Part shown: piece after piece, positions 24,537 to 37,600 of the stretch
Numbering within the stretch: the first letter of the stretch is position 1
How the letters are laid out: the number at the start of each line of letters is the position of its first letter
Source of the DNA: Dromaius novaehollandiae
Lineage: Eukaryota > Chordata > Aves > Casuariiformes > Dromaiidae
DNA: 64,000 nt
Assembly: GCF_036370855.1 (NCBI RefSeq)
Contig: NC_088111.1
Coordinates: 20,185,501-20,249,500, forward strand
Reading direction: 5' to 3'
Made by a program: the position numbers and the translations under genes
Notes under the pieces: model-generated
What the model saw: only the letters and a program-made list of their open reading frames with translations
What the model was told of the DNA's origin: nothing
The model's database searches: none

Positions 24537-26389
24537 AACACAATTCTTAGCACTGTCCATCCTGAACTTGGCTTTTCCGGTAACTCTGGAGCCCTTCTTC
24601 TCCTTCCCCAGCTTGCTTTGCTCTCTGACCTCTGTGGTTCCCTAACGCAATGGCTTTTCTGTGGGCCAAGGACGGAGGGCAAGGAAGGGGGCTTTTGAGG
24701 GGCAGGTGTTTTGGGATACTGAGCTGCGTCCATGGCTTTGGCAGCCCTCTGGGTGTCATTATGTGCTCCAGGGCCGGTGTGCTAGGGAAGCAGTGGAGCC
24801 TCTGTGCGCCCTCTCGGCCCCTGACGTGGCTGCTCAGCGGTCACCCACGTGCAGAGCATCCCCGTTTGGTCCTTGCCAGGCTGGCTCGCGTGCTTTGGCG
24901 GGGTGCGGGCATGCCTGGCCCCGCCGTGTGTGCAGGTGGCATGAGAGGTTTCCTGCCTCAGAGCCGGGGTGGGAAAGGATCTGGCCCTGGCGCTTTCCTT
25001 TGCTCTAGGGTGTGACCCTGAGTAGATGCGCTGTCAGAGGCTGTATCTGTGCAATTTCCACCCACCCACGGAGAGTCTATGTGTCCATGTACCAAGCCAC
25101 TTCCAGCACAAGGCAAAGCTGTGTATGTGCGTGTATAGAGGGAAGCAAGGGGAGCTCAGCAGGGAGGGAAGGTGTAAGCACTAAGGAAGGGCAGTAATTA
25201 CCTCTGTATTTGCCTGTATAATGTACCTTTGTTACAACCGGTATATGACTGTTTGCTTTTTCTTCTTTCAAAGGCATGGTACAGCACAGTCTACAGTCTC
25301 AAAAGGCAGGCTCTAAAGCACTGACCGTTTCCAAGGAGGAGCCTGCAAAGCTGGAGTCCCCGATTCTGCTAACTGCAACGTTACAGGCCACCAAAGAGAC
25401 GTGAAGCTCTGGGGAGGACCTGCTCGCTTCCAGGGACCTGCCAGCCTTGCACGAGGAACTTCTGCTGTTTCCCGGGACTGGCACCGAGCTCCCCAAGCTC
25501 CTGAGCAGAGCCTGCTGCTGCTCCGGATCCTAGTGTGCCACTTGGCCAGAGCAGGACACATCTGCATTGGGCATGAACACAAACAACCACAGAAATAGGA
25601 ATTAGAGGTGGCCCAGGCACACAGCAGGACTTGCATTGCTCTGAGTTTTGAAACAAGAGGAGGCAACTGCTTTTTGTGTATTACCTAAGCCACCATTGGA
25701 AATAGTAGCCAGAAAATCAGCACTTAATGAGTTAGCCATCCCGGTCCTTTGCATACACATGATATTGTTTTCCTTATCACAGCAAAAGGGGGAACGCTCA
25801 CTGTTCACCTCTGAGATAGTGACAGACTTTACCTGAAACGATGAGGCCTGGCTGCCTTGGCCAATTGCATTTCCAAATGTTGTGTAGCCACTCAAGGACT
25901 TTCTAACAACAGCAACTTCTAGGTGGCTCAGAAATGTTTTCTGAGTGGATTTGGAGTAAGTTTTCCTTCCTCTAGCAACCTATCTACTGTTTTTCAGAGG
26001 GGAAGCAAACCCCAGCCATCTGATGCCTTCTCCCGGCTCTGGCCCAGCTCTCCTTCTCTCTCCATCACTGGTATGCTGATGGCAGCAGGGAACTGATGTC
26101 TGGTTTGGGACGTCAGGTAGAGCAGAGCTTGTTCCTGCCCTCTGTGCCCTTGCTGGACCAGGGGTCTCGGCCCGACCTTCTGTTCTGAAGCGCGTGCCCT
26201 CATGAAGTTCCTGCTTGAGTGAGGGATGTGTTTCCTGGCCATCCCAATTGCTTCCAATCCCAGCTGAAAGCCCTGCCTCCTTCCATCTCTTCGACTTGGG
26301 AACCCGGTGTCTAGCAAAGCATCGTCACTGCTCAGAGCTTGGGGTGGTCCTGTGTGGAGCCACAGCCACTGCAGGCAGCCGGTGACAAA

Positions 26390-26641
26390 AAACTAGCGGA
26401 GTGGTAGCGCAGCTTGCGAGGCTTGGCGTTGCCCTCGGGGCGTAGCCATCCCCTGCAGCAGCTCTGCTCTTCGCCACCGGCCAAGTGGCCTCTGCTGCTG
26501 CTTCGAGGCTTGCTGACAGGGGCTGCGCGGGGGACGCGCGCCCCGGCTAGCGGCACTGCCCGGCCGGCAGCGATGTAGCTGCCGCCTGCGGGACGGAAGG
26601 GCGGCGGGAAGGTGCCAGGCTGCACCAGCGCCCGGGGAGCA
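26390..26641 (+). promoter_or_regulatory. CpG-island promoter of the helix-turn-helix gene
   Basis: CG-dense sequence begins near 26,390 and continues through the first coding exon to about 27,060. There is no TATA box. The ATG at 26,642 follows ggggagca (purine at -3, G at +4), a fair Kozak context. An in-frame GTG lies 30 nt upstream, but an ATG start is preferred. Confidence 0.6.
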
Positions 26642-29600
26642 ATGGGCCGCCTGGATGACCACGCCAAGAAGAGGATCGTGGAGCTGCGCAAAGCCGGGCT
26701 GAGCTTTCGCAAGATCAAGAAAGTCCTAGAGCTGGACAACATCCGGGTGACCCCGCAGGCGGTGTACCTCTTCCTCAAGCGGAAGAACGTGGAGCCCGGC
26801 CGGCCGGCGGGAGCCGTGCTGCCCCAGCCGGCGGGCGACGGGGCGCAGCGCAAGGCAGGGGCCGGCCAGGCGGGCTGGGAGGACGAGCAGCTCTGGACCA
26901 TGCTCCAGGAAAATGAGCCCGAGCAGGACGAGCAGGAAGCGGCGGGTCCCAAGGCCCCCGTGCTGCCCGGCGGAGGTGCCGCGGGCAGCGAGGGGCCCTG
27001 CCTCAGCGACAGCCGAGACAGCAAGGACGGCATCAAGATCGTCAGCGTGACCTCGCTCTGCAAGGATGGCGGGCAGTTTGGGAAGCCTGTGCCCATGGGA
27101 CTGTCTTCAGGGACCCAAGTGGCCCCCGGGAACAGTAAGGCCTGGCTTTCTACCCTCCTGTTCCTGCCTCTCAGGTGGTGCCCGAGTTTGGATGCCTTGC
27201 ACCGGGGCTGTCTGTGCCCTGGCAGGGGGAAAAAAAAAACCAAAAACCCACAACTCTGCCTCTGCCTGAGCTTTCCAGTCCCATAGGGATGGTGGGGAGC
27301 CTCCAGCACTATTCAACCGTGGTTGAAATGCAGAGGAGTTTGGCCTCTGCGTGTCAGTGGCAGCCCAGGGCCCAGAGCTGCGCCTTGGAAGCTGTGCTGT
27401 GCAAAAAGGCTTTCTGCCTCAGGCCCGGGCTGGGCCGGGAGGCGAAGAGCTCCCCATCCTCCCAGGGGAAGCTCTGAAGGGGAATGGCGGGGTGGAAGGC
27501 CTCCGTTCAAGGCTCTCCTTCTGAGGCATTTCTCTCAACGTCCCTCGCAGGTGACGACTGCTCCGTGAACCGATCGAGCGCTCCGGGGAGCTGCCCAGCT
27601 CTCCTGCCCCCAGCGGTCCCCCAGCAGCCACTGCCCAACCGAGGGAGGCTCTTCGTGCCCCCCGCCAGGAACCCAGCCCTGATCGTAAAGAAGAAGATTG
27701 TGGATAGGGCTATTCTCCTCCAGAAAAAGGTACGAGGCAAGGAGATGCCGAGGGGCTGGAGCGTGCCTGGTCTGAGGGCATAGCTGCTCCAGCCAGGACC
27801 TGGCGCTGTGCTGAGCTCACACGAGACGCCTTGCTCACACTGACCCTTGCGGGAGCCCGGGAAGCACTGAGGGCACAGGAGATGATGCCCGCATGCAGGG
27901 GAAGGTGTGTCGATGCCCTGCATGGTGGGCTTCATCGCTACTGCCCTTGTGCGTGCCAGGGAGGAAGCCCTGCTCCCTGGGTTGCGTGCTGCCAGCCCAC
28001 CCTACCCACGCTGCCCGCAGGGAGCAGGCCCAGCACACATGCCTTGCCATGCCCGTGGGCTTCCCTGCCAAGGAGACAACTTGTTCCTTGGAATTAAAGC
28101 CTCTTTTAAACTATGCACAAGGGTAGAACATCAGGGGATTAAGGGCTCATGAAATACACAGCAGACATATGCTAGTTGCACTCTTAAGAAATGCTTAAAT
28201 TTAAGCACTCGGTTAGCTCACTGGGGAAGTTTCCCCATTGCCCCTGTTCAAGGCAGTTGGATGAGGGCTTCTGGGGGTAACAGGGAGTGGGTGCAGTTAC
28301 TACTTGGTTTTGGAAAGGAGCAGCAGAAGTACTAGTTTCTATCAGTATTTGGCCTCCTGAATCTTCAATACACAGTTCACGGACTTTCCCTTTAAGGTTT
28401 GGTCCTCAGTCTAGGCTCAGAAGTTCTGCCTGAACCCCACTGAGGACAGTGGCTACTTCATGGTGGCAGCAGAGCAGCGCAGAGGGTGAGCTTCAGACCA
28501 TCTCTGGGAGATGATGGGCTGAGAAGGGCCAGGATGGGGGTGAGGAGGGCCAGAACTGCCACCCTTTAAGAAGCATCAAGCATCTGTAGTTTCTAACACA
28601 TACAACACTGCTTTGTAATGCCACAAAACCTCTCAGGGTCTGGGCTGTACATGCACAACCATGTCTGACACTTGCTATTCTCCCATCAGGTCAACATTCA
28701 GAATGGGCAGAGTCTGTCTGGCTCCACGACTGTCCTGCCTTTCCTGGTGGGAGTGCAGCCGGCCGGCCAGCCCCTGCAGCCAAGCCCAGCTGTCCTGACC
28801 ACTGCAGTGAGCCACTGTGCAAATGTAAGTGACCCAGGACTCCTGGGCCCAGCCCAGAGTACGTTGCCAGCAGGGTGAATGGGCCTCAGACCAGTCCCAA
28901 ACGCTAGGCCAAAGCCCAATCTTTACCTGTTCAGAGCGGACTGTGACCTCCAGAGACTTAAATGATGGGTTACGCTATTGCGCATGAAGAATCATAAGGC
29001 TGATGTTAGCGCCTGCCTTTCCCATGATGGTATCCACGGTACAAAATGTAACAGTGAGTCAGGCTGATTCTCAGGGCATCAGTGTCCTATATACACCCAG
29101 CAGGGACTTACCCTCTCTCTGCTCTGATGTAGCAAACTCCATGGGTCTTCTCCAGAGTGTCCAGGTGTTTGTCTGGCAAGAGCCCTTGCCAGCTGCTTGA
29201 GAAGCACCATGTTTAGCATCCTTTCTGGAAGAAACACTCCCCAGTGGCTCAAAACCTAGTGTATGAGCTCTCTCAGGAAACAGAACAGCAGAACCAGTTC
29301 CAGGGTTGTGCTTTGCAGGGTGCAATGCAAAAAAAGGGGGAAGGAAACAGGATATGCTATTTCTATCCCTGTGGAAAGCAATCACAGGCCTGGCATGCAG
29401 CACATGCAGCCCGACTGCCATCTAGCTGCAGTCATCACTGGGTGGCTAAGCCCTTCCTAACAGCATGCACAGCAAGGCAGTGTGCCACCAGACCAGAGGC
29501 AAAGAGGTTGGGCGTGGAGGAAAAGCAGATCAGAGCCCAGTGGGATCTAGAAGTCCGCAGCAAGGCTAGTACTACATTCACTCCTGCCCTGTAACTGAAG

Positions 29601-30068
29601 CACAGAATAAATCCTCTAGCTAATCCTCTACTGAAGGAGCAACCGATAATTTTTCACCTTCCCGTCTCTCCTGCCTCCCACTACTTCCAGGTCAAAGATG
29701 CCAGCACTCAAACTGTCCTGCTGAACGTTGCGGGTCCTGGAAACCAGAACCTTGCATGGGGGGGACCAATGCTTCCCCCTGCTCCCAGCCCACACGCTGT
29801 TGCCGAAAAGCTGGATGCTGTACACACAGAGATCCAGAAACTGAGTCAGGCGATGCACGCGGTCCTGGAGAGGCAATGCCGCCTGGAGCGCCAGCAGGAG
29901 CACCAGCAGCGGCTGCAGCAGGAGATGCTGATGACGCTGCAGCAGCTCAGCTCCACAGTGAGCCACGGGACTGTGCCAGGAAACCAGCCCTGCGTCCCCT
30001 TCAGCGGCATGGCCGAGCCCTCGCCCGCTGTGCCAAACTTCAGCCAGTTCAAGATGGAACTCATCTGA
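26642..30068 (+). CDS. Helix-turn-helix and coiled-coil nuclear-type protein, 394 aa, name not recognised
   Basis: Four exons: 26642-27134, 27551-27729, 28690-28824 and 29691-30068, all GT-AG with phases 1, 0, 0 that join in frame (1,185 nt including TGA). Residues about 5-48 form a compact helix-turn-helix (AKKRIVELRKAGLSFRKIKK, then VTPQAVYLFLKRK), of the paired/Tc1-transposase or homeodomain-like type that binds DNA. An acidic Glu/Gln segment (QENEPEQDEQE) and a low-complexity middle follow. Exon 2 ends with a Lys-rich KKKIVDRAILLQKK, a possible nuclear localisation signal. The last exon has a Leu/Gln/Arg-rich coiled coil at about 305-358, and the C-terminus FKMEL fits a SUMO consensus. 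The layout (DNA-binding head, coiled-coil tail) suggests a dimeric transcriptional regulator, perhaps domesticated from a transposase; that is inference. It converges with the LTD gene on the opposite strand. Confidence 0.85.
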
Positions 30069-30532
30069 CCTTGCGTGATGCCGAAGTGCAGGACTGAAGC
30101 GAGAGCAGGGAGGGATGCCACTGTGGAAGGATAAAAGTCATGAAGAAGAGCAGGCTCTAATGCTTCAGAAGCTGTATCAGCTGCCTCAGGATTATGTCTG
30201 GCATCCGGCAGAGGAAGGTCACTGCTGCATCGCGTCTCACTCTGCTTCAGCCTTGTCGACTAAGAGGAGCTGCCTGGCATAAGAGACAGGGCAATAGAAA
30301 GCTGAAGCCTCACTTCTCCCACGCTGCCCATGCTGGCTGGTACTGGAGTTGGCCAGTTGCCGATGGACTTCAGCAGCTCAGACAGGCCGGCTACAAGTAG
30401 AGGTCAACTAGGAGGGACGCAGCAGGGAGACAGGTCCCCAGGAACAACATGAGACTTGCTCTCATGGGAGTTGGTATTGTGACAGTCAATCACACGAATG
30501 CTTTGTACCCTCCCCCTGCAGAGCCTTGTTCA

Positions 30533-30538
30533 GTAAAA
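30533..30538 (+). terminator. Candidate variant poly(A) signal AGTAAA
   Basis: AGTAAA in cttgttcagtaaaaatctac, about 465 bp after the stop codon, followed within 30 bp by GT-rich sequence (tgctgtggttc, agtgtggg). No canonical AATAAA was noted closer except one at 29,606, which lies upstream of the last exon and is not relevant. Confidence 0.4.
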
Positions 30539-31440
30539 ATCTACATATGCTGTGGTTCAGAAAAGTGTGGGATCTCTTCCTCCATTTTACCTACACATCC
30601 CTCCAGCAGCAACCAGGCTGGATAGATTTGAGGCTGCTCTAGCTGCTACCATGCACAGAGCTGCTCAGGGTGGTCAAGCCTATGAAGTGAGACCACCACT
30701 CTGTACACTGAGGACATTCCTGGAGGCATGGCATCGGCCACCACACAGTTAGGGCTAAACCTCTCTTGTGTAGGAAACAGATTCTTCAGCCAAGCAGCTC
30801 CCAGCCAGGTCACCCTCCCTGCCCCCAAATTCCCAGCAAATCTGGAGTCTGGCACGAGCCTTTGCTCCTGTTCAGTGTCCGGCCAGAGCACAGGCTGCGG
30901 TCGGAGTCTCACAGGACTGAGTGTTTAAAGGGATATGAACTGAGTTGTATGCTGACAGAAGTCATGTATTTGTCTCTCCTCAAACCTTTTCTTCTGTAAC
31001 TGGCCAGGATGTCCTCTTGGCTTTGATTCCCAGCAGTAAGACCTCTCACCTGTAGCGGGCTGCCGATGGTACAGGGCTGCCCAGGCTGCTCGAGAGAGAT
31101 TTCAGGGGTATGATGCTGAGAACCCCTTCCTGCACGGATAAGAAGGGCTCGAGGGGAGCTGATGCATCTTCACTGCAGCAGTAGAGTTCAGAGTGACTAG
31201 TAACTGGACTTGCCTTCCAGGGGAAAGGACTGCCAGGTGAGGGGACCTCTGTTCAATGTCCTGCAGCAAATCTCAAGAAGAGATGAATACAACCTTCCTC
31301 TGCATCAGTCAAGAACGCTTCTTTCCTTCTGGTCACCTCCGTGAGCATAAACTTTGCCTAGAAGAAGCCCCCAGTCTTTTTCTTTGGACTCCTTTAGTTG
31401 GAGGCCAAAATTTAGAAGTGTAAAAATAATTCAAGCATTA

Positions 31441-31488
31441 AAAAAAATATATATGTGTGTGTGTGTGTGTGTATATATGTATATATAA
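31441..31488. repeat. (TG)n/(TA)n microsatellite
   Basis: An A run, then tatatatgtgtgtgtgtgtg continuing to tatatatgtatatata, about 48 bp. It lies in the LTD gene 3' UTR region, 140 bp past its stop codon. Confidence 0.92.
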
Positions 31489-31627
31489 AGCTGTACTGTG
31501 GGTGTTTTGCAGGTCCTTGCAGCAATGCTGGTGGAGGACGGTGCTGGACAGCCAGTCTGCCACCCACAGAGACACATGCCCGGCCCAAAGGCGATGGATT
31601 CTGCCACCATAGCTGTGCCTGGGAGCA

Positions 31628-34600
31628 TTAGAAATCTGCCGCAATCTCCCTGCGGTCGTTCATTTCGATGTTGGTGTAATTTGGGGGATGTCTAAAAAGC
31701 AACGGACAAAGAAAAATGCAAGATTAGTTGCTTTGCTCTTTTGTACAAGGCAGCTAACAAGACTCCCATCTCCCCTGCTGTGTTCCTGTATTTAAAATGA
31801 AGAGGCTGGATGACCAGCCTTCAGCAGACATGGAGTTTACTAAAGTCTCTTAACATTTTGGGGGAAAAACGGGGGCAGAACACCTAGCATCAACTTGCAC
31901 ATAATTAATACACATCAACTTAAGAACACCTTGGTTTCTGAAGGAGATTCCCCAAACCTGACTTACGGTATTTTAAAAATTCCTTTTAAAAAATACATAC
32001 TGATTTTTTTCTATTCTCTAGATGAATTTTAAGAACTTTCCTCACTTCTAACACTCACACATCAGCATCCTGTTGAATGAGCAAATGTACCCAATCCAGA
32101 AAATTTCATGAAAAGAAATCATCTGGGCTCGTTAAATAACCAGTCTGCTAGAACACTTTTTCAGCGAAAATGCAATTTGAATATTAAGCTCTTGTGTGCC
32201 TTCTGATAATATTAGAGACAAGTGTGTCATGTTATAATATGGAAGCTGTTTCCTATGGAGGTTACTTCCATCCTGCTCTAAGGAACAGCTCTTCCCTATT
32301 GCCAAAGTGCTGTCTCCCACTCTTCCCTGCCTGCCAGGAACCTTCGGTTCTCTGTTCTCTGACCAAAACACGATGGCAGTACAAATAGTAAGACTGATAG
32401 ATGTTACACTGTATTCAGTGACGCAGCTAGCTCGATTCATGGATTTAATCAGTCATTATCTTAACCTCCTGCAGAACCTGCAGTCTCCTACATCGAAAGC
32501 AAAGGGGCTTTACTGAAAAAATTAGGCTCTGCGTATTGCCGTGTTTGGGTACAGTGGCTGAAGGTAGGTGTTCAGCTGAGTGAAGGAGCAGGTCACTGGG
32601 CAGCGCTTAGGGAGGAAGCCTGTGGCTTCCCTGAAACACTGTGGAAGGAAGGGGTGAGAGATGCATGGCAGATGGGAAGACAAAGACAGTTGCTCACCTT
32701 CTGATGAAGTAAAATGCCAGGCCAACCAACAAGAGCGCAAGCAGGAGAGATCCCACAACAAACAGGGCAATTTCCCAGCCCTGGAAGGAGGCTGAGGGTG
32801 GAAAAATAGAGACAGGACCTTGTAGTCATGATCTTTCCCAGCACGTAGTGCCTTCGAGAGGTCGGCCTCTCCCAGCCTCCTCATCTGCAGAGCCCCCGTT
32901 CCACCGCCCTGGAGAACAAGCACCTCTCAGCAGTCTTGCTTTTGCTTCATTCCAGTTTCGGGGCCAGCTGGTGCCTCAGAGCTTTTTGATTTCCTTGCTG
33001 TATGCCTACCCGACCGAACAGCAAGGGGCTCCCTGTCAAAGCTCAGGCCCACAATGAGATTTAGACACTTAAAACTCCAGGGGTATCTACAGTTCTGCTA
33101 CACCTCTGGGGATGGGACCCACGTAGTAAGGCTGACTAGGCAATCACCTGTCACTCCAGAGGAACCGACTGTTGTTACATCTCTCTTCTAACAACCCATT
33201 AGCTTCTAGAAGACAGCTTTGTTTAAGAAGCACTGTAGGTCCCTGATGTCTGCTCTAAATTGCCTCCTTTCTCCTGAGTACCCTGTAACGTGGAGATGGA
33301 GTGTGGTCCTGGCCCCAGCGCTGCTTGCTCTGCTGGAAGCAGAGATCATTGTGTTAGTTCTGTCTCCTACTCACAACTGCTCTGCGGCTTCGGCGGTGCA
33401 TTTCTCAAGGTGACACACTCTGCACTGGTTTTCAGCACTCTCCCTTCCACAGAGAAGGGGTGGGGGCTGGCCACGAAGCCTTGGCGCCAGGCTGTGATGG
33501 ACTGCTGCTGCTCCGGCTGTCGGGCCCACACCTGGCCTGAGACCTTCACCAGGGAGTCCACGCACGTCAGGTTCAGCTCTGCAGAAAAGCAACAGAGGGT
33601 CCTGACTAAGAAGCCTGAAACCCTGCCTTCTCCTTGTGCCTCTGAAATCACCCCGCAGGGGACGGCACTCCATCCCCTACAGAGCAGGTAGCTCAAGCAC
33701 ATACTCAACCTTTCCTTCAGTGACAAAATGAACTTGGAGCTCTCCTCCCAACCCAGCAAAATACTTTGTACTACACTTACAGTGACTTAATAACTTCAAG
33801 GCCTCTACCCTTTGGACAGAGTTGTTTGAAATTGTTCAAAGGATTAAAAGGCTCTTCTACCAAATAAATTGTTCAGGAGAGGGAGGACTGGCAGCTGGTG
33901 TGACTGCATAGCCTTCATTTCCTTACATAACCAAGCTAAAAATAGGAACCATTTCTTCCCATCTCTCAAAAGCTGTTGGGCACTAAGACTTTTGGAAGTG
34001 CCTTTTTGTTCTAGGTACTTCAAATAGATATAGGACACTCTAAAGGAGTCTGATTCAGAAAGGGTTGAGAAACCCCCCTCCTCTGGAGGCCAGAGCTCTT
34101 TAGAGTAAATGGCTTTTTGCTTTGCAAGTTTAGATTTGCCTCACAGACATCTCAAGGCATCATTTACAAAATCTTTCTCAGACAGTCTTGCCCTGCCCTT
34201 GTCCCACATCATAACTGATAGTTGGCCATAGATGAAATGGCAGGGAGATCAGACCTGTGATCTCAAGCTGCCTGGCCCAGAAACACTGCGCAAGAGACAA
34301 GGACCATTTCCAAAGGTGTGTGACACTGATATTAGGAGTCACTGGATAGTGAAGACATCTCCACCAGGCTGTGGCAGGCTAAAGTTCAAGATGTGCTGGA
34401 AGCATTCTGCCTCCACCCCCAGAAATAGCCCTTCAACCTAGCGGTACAGAAGAAAACACAGCTTTGAGATGTTTTGGCTAAATTCAGATAAGTTGTCAGA
34501 GATTCATATTCCTCATAGTCCCTTAAGCTTACCTGTGCTCTAATAAGCAGCCCATACCAGCTTCTGCTGTGCTCTCCTTAATGAAATTCTGTGTATACAC

Positions 34601-37600
34601 TGCCACCAGTCCAGCTCACCTCACTCACGTTATCAGTGTGAGAGGCCTGCAAATTAGGCTCAAAAAAAGGCCAGCTTCTTGCAGCTGCCTCAGCTCTCTC
34701 CTGCTGTCTCAGGAGGAGAGAGAATGTGACTCTTCCTCTGGTGCTCGTCCGGGGTGGGAGAGGGGGGGAGGCATTGCAAACTGCGTGAACGGAGCGGGGC
34801 ACTAACCCTGTAGGTAGAGCTCAGAGACGCCGCAGGAGCAGTTCTCCTCTAAGGAGGTCAGCAACACCTTTCCCATGCTTTTCAGCATCCTCTTGTGGTT
34901 CAGGGTCCACGTGGAACAATCTATAGGAAGGGGAGAAGTGGTTACTTGAGTGCAGTTCAGGCCTGTTCGTAAGCTTCCAGCTGTGTTCTCCTTCCAAAAC
35001 ACTTGCCCTCACATCTGACCTCACGAACAAAGCTGACCAGAGCCTGGTTACTGCTTGGTGGGAGCCCTTAGCAGGAGCTTGTACGGGAGCCTCCCAACTG
35101 GCTGGACCTTGTCCCATGGCTCCCTCAGCCTCAAAGCAACCCCTTGCAGACCAAGACTGGCAGGGACAATGATGAGATTCCCTGGCTTGCTCCAATATTT
35201 ACAGGGAAGAAGGAGCTGCTTTCCATCCTCCTCCATGTATACCAGTGGACCCTCTTTTCTGCAGGTGTCTGCAGAGTGGGTCTTCCCTTCTGGCCTTCTA
35301 CTGATACATGCGGCAGTTTTACTCTTTCACCAAATCTTTAACCTCATTTGTATCCCAAAACACCATCAGATCATCCAAACTCTGGTGGTTAATAGAGGCC
35401 TGCCAGATTTCAAGAGACAGGAAGCTAGCTTTCACTTTGCAGGCCTCTCTTGTGCACCTCAAGCCTCATGCCTTGGTCTCTCCCCTGCTCGGTGACCCAG
35501 AAGCCATACACAGTGTGTTAAGCACCCTTTAATCTGCTAGCTAGCTGTGCCGGCGGTTTGGCCAGAGAGCAGGAACGAGGCCATAGCATGGTGCCTGCAA
35601 CCAAAGAGTGTGCCAGCTGTGTTCAAGGGAGCCGGGGAAGAGGCATGCCCCTCTCCCACTCCCCAAACTAGCACAGAGTGGTCTCTTGTGCAAGGAGAGG
35701 ACGGAGAGGTCCACTGCCTGCCTCTCCTACACCTCGGTCCCAGGCTGCTTCTCTGAGAAGGTTGGAGGAGGAGGAAAGCGACCCTCTCAGTTTGATTGGG
35801 GAGGGCCTGAAACTCCTGTTTGAACACAGCATGGGAAGTCGCAGGCTGGACTATTCTCCAGCAGGCCAAGAACATGTCGAAACAGCAGATTCTTCACTGC
35901 AGCCTACAATAAGCAATAAACATGGAAACCTCCATTTTGTTTAAGCCAGGTCTTGCCTGCTCCAAAGCTGATCAAAGTATGGCCTCTGGAGAGGCTGAAG
36001 ACCCCACTGTACATTCAGTTGCTGGCCCCAGGGTCAGGATTAGGCCATACCACTTTGTTCTTACTGATGGGCTGGGACAGGATGGTTTGCTTGCGATTTC
36101 CCTGACCATGCCCCAGTTATCATGACAGGGCTGGAGAAGGATTTCCTGTCATTGCTGGAAAGCTGACTGACTTTCCACTTGTCTGGAAAAAAAATCTCCA
36201 GAGCAGGGTTCAGCCCCCGTGTGAGCAGGGGTGTCTCAAACGAAATACGCTGCCACCTTCATACAAACACACACCAAAAACACGAGTAAGGCTGCCCACT
36301 TGAGACAGCAGTGTGTTTTCCATCACATCAACACACCCATATCTGTATTAATGCTCCCTCCTGCACACACTCCCCCTTCCCTCTCACTGCTGGAAGACAG
36401 CAGGCTCCACACCCCCGCGCCCACCCCTTCCCGCCCGGCTCTGGGCCATGGGAGGTCACACCGTCAGCACGGTTCCCTCCCAGCCTCCCCAGTCCCTTCC
36501 CAGCCCACCCCCTGCACACACTGGTGGAAGCCAGCAGCTCTGCTTACTGGGTGTCAGGAAACACAGATCAAGATCCACCGCAAAGGAGGTCTGGGGACAG
36601 CTGTTCTGCAAGCCAGGCGTGGGGTCCGAGACAGCAAACTGCAGCTCCGCACTCCCATTGCAGCAGGAACAACGGCTCAGCGATACTGGCCTGCTCCCCA
36701 GAAAAACGAGTCAAACCTCACCAACACACCACACGGATTTCTTCACAAATCCCCTCCAGAGCCACAGTTCTTGACATCACTGGGGATGGCGGATAGTTTT
36801 CTGGAACTGGAGTTTACATCAACTTTTGCAGAGCCTTCACAGAGACAGGTCTATCTAATCCCATCAGTTGGAGGGGACTTGGGTCTGGCCAAAGCAAACC
36901 TACTTAATTTGACCGGTTTCTAGAGCAAGGCTGTTGCCTCACAACAGCCAGTCACCCAATATTAAGAGCTAGTTCTCCAGAATAAGGAGGTTTCCAAGCT
37001 ACACAGTATTTGCCCTTGGGTTTCACTGACCTATTGCTTCCCTCTCTATGCCAAGGCTTGGAAACTTAATTAAGCAATGAAGAACCACGTTTTTTGAAGG
37101 AGGTAGTTAAGGGCTAGACTGACCGAGGCAGCCTGGAATCGACTCATGTGAGCTCTCCCACTTAACTGCCTGCTCTGATGTTATGATTAACTGCCTTGGA
37201 GAACTTATAGCATAATGTTGCAGTGAGCCAGAAGCCAGAGATTTCAATTTCCTATGGAAATGACGCATATGCAAGGGCTCTGCATATGTGTGCTCATATG
37301 GGTAGGCTGTGTATTCCTGAAAACTTGGAACCTGTTGTCAAACCAAATGGTACAGTGGAGTAAAGGACTTCAAGAGGACAGCTTTAATTAAAAGAGGTGA
37401 TCTTGTGGAAAGGAGAAACACTTCTGGTATTTTCACCAAAAGAAAGGCTAAACGCTGACCTTTGTTAAGCAGGGAATCCACCTAGTCGTGAAAGGGAAGC
37501 CAGGTTTTGTTTCGTTCTGCTGCTCACAGAGCTACCCCGTTTTTTAAAGAAAAAAAAAGTTTGGCAAAGAGGCATACACAGTTGCTGCCTGTGAAGGCTG

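Larger units (their letters stand above)
22126..26389. other. Intergenic, mostly unannotated
   Basis: Apart from the CR1 tail and microsatellite near 24.3-24.5 kb and GC-rich but noncoding-looking sequence at 24.6-25.0 kb, nothing could be assigned. It ends at the CpG island of the helix-turn-helix gene. Confidence 0.45.
30069..31627. other. Region between the two convergent stop codons
   Basis: It holds the 3' UTR of the plus-strand helix-turn-helix gene and, from the right, the 3' UTR of the minus-strand LTD gene. I found no clear AATAAA for the LTD gene on the minus strand here, so its 3' end is unknown. A TG/TA microsatellite lies at 31,441-31,488. Confidence 0.5.

Noticed and set aside
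26332-27309. 325-codon minus-strand open frame
   Set aside because: It is antisense to the well-supported first exon of the helix-turn-helix gene and has no recognisable domain.
36231-36923. 230-codon plus-strand open frame
   Set aside because: Overlaps LTD exon 9 in antisense, has no domain and no splice or promoter context.
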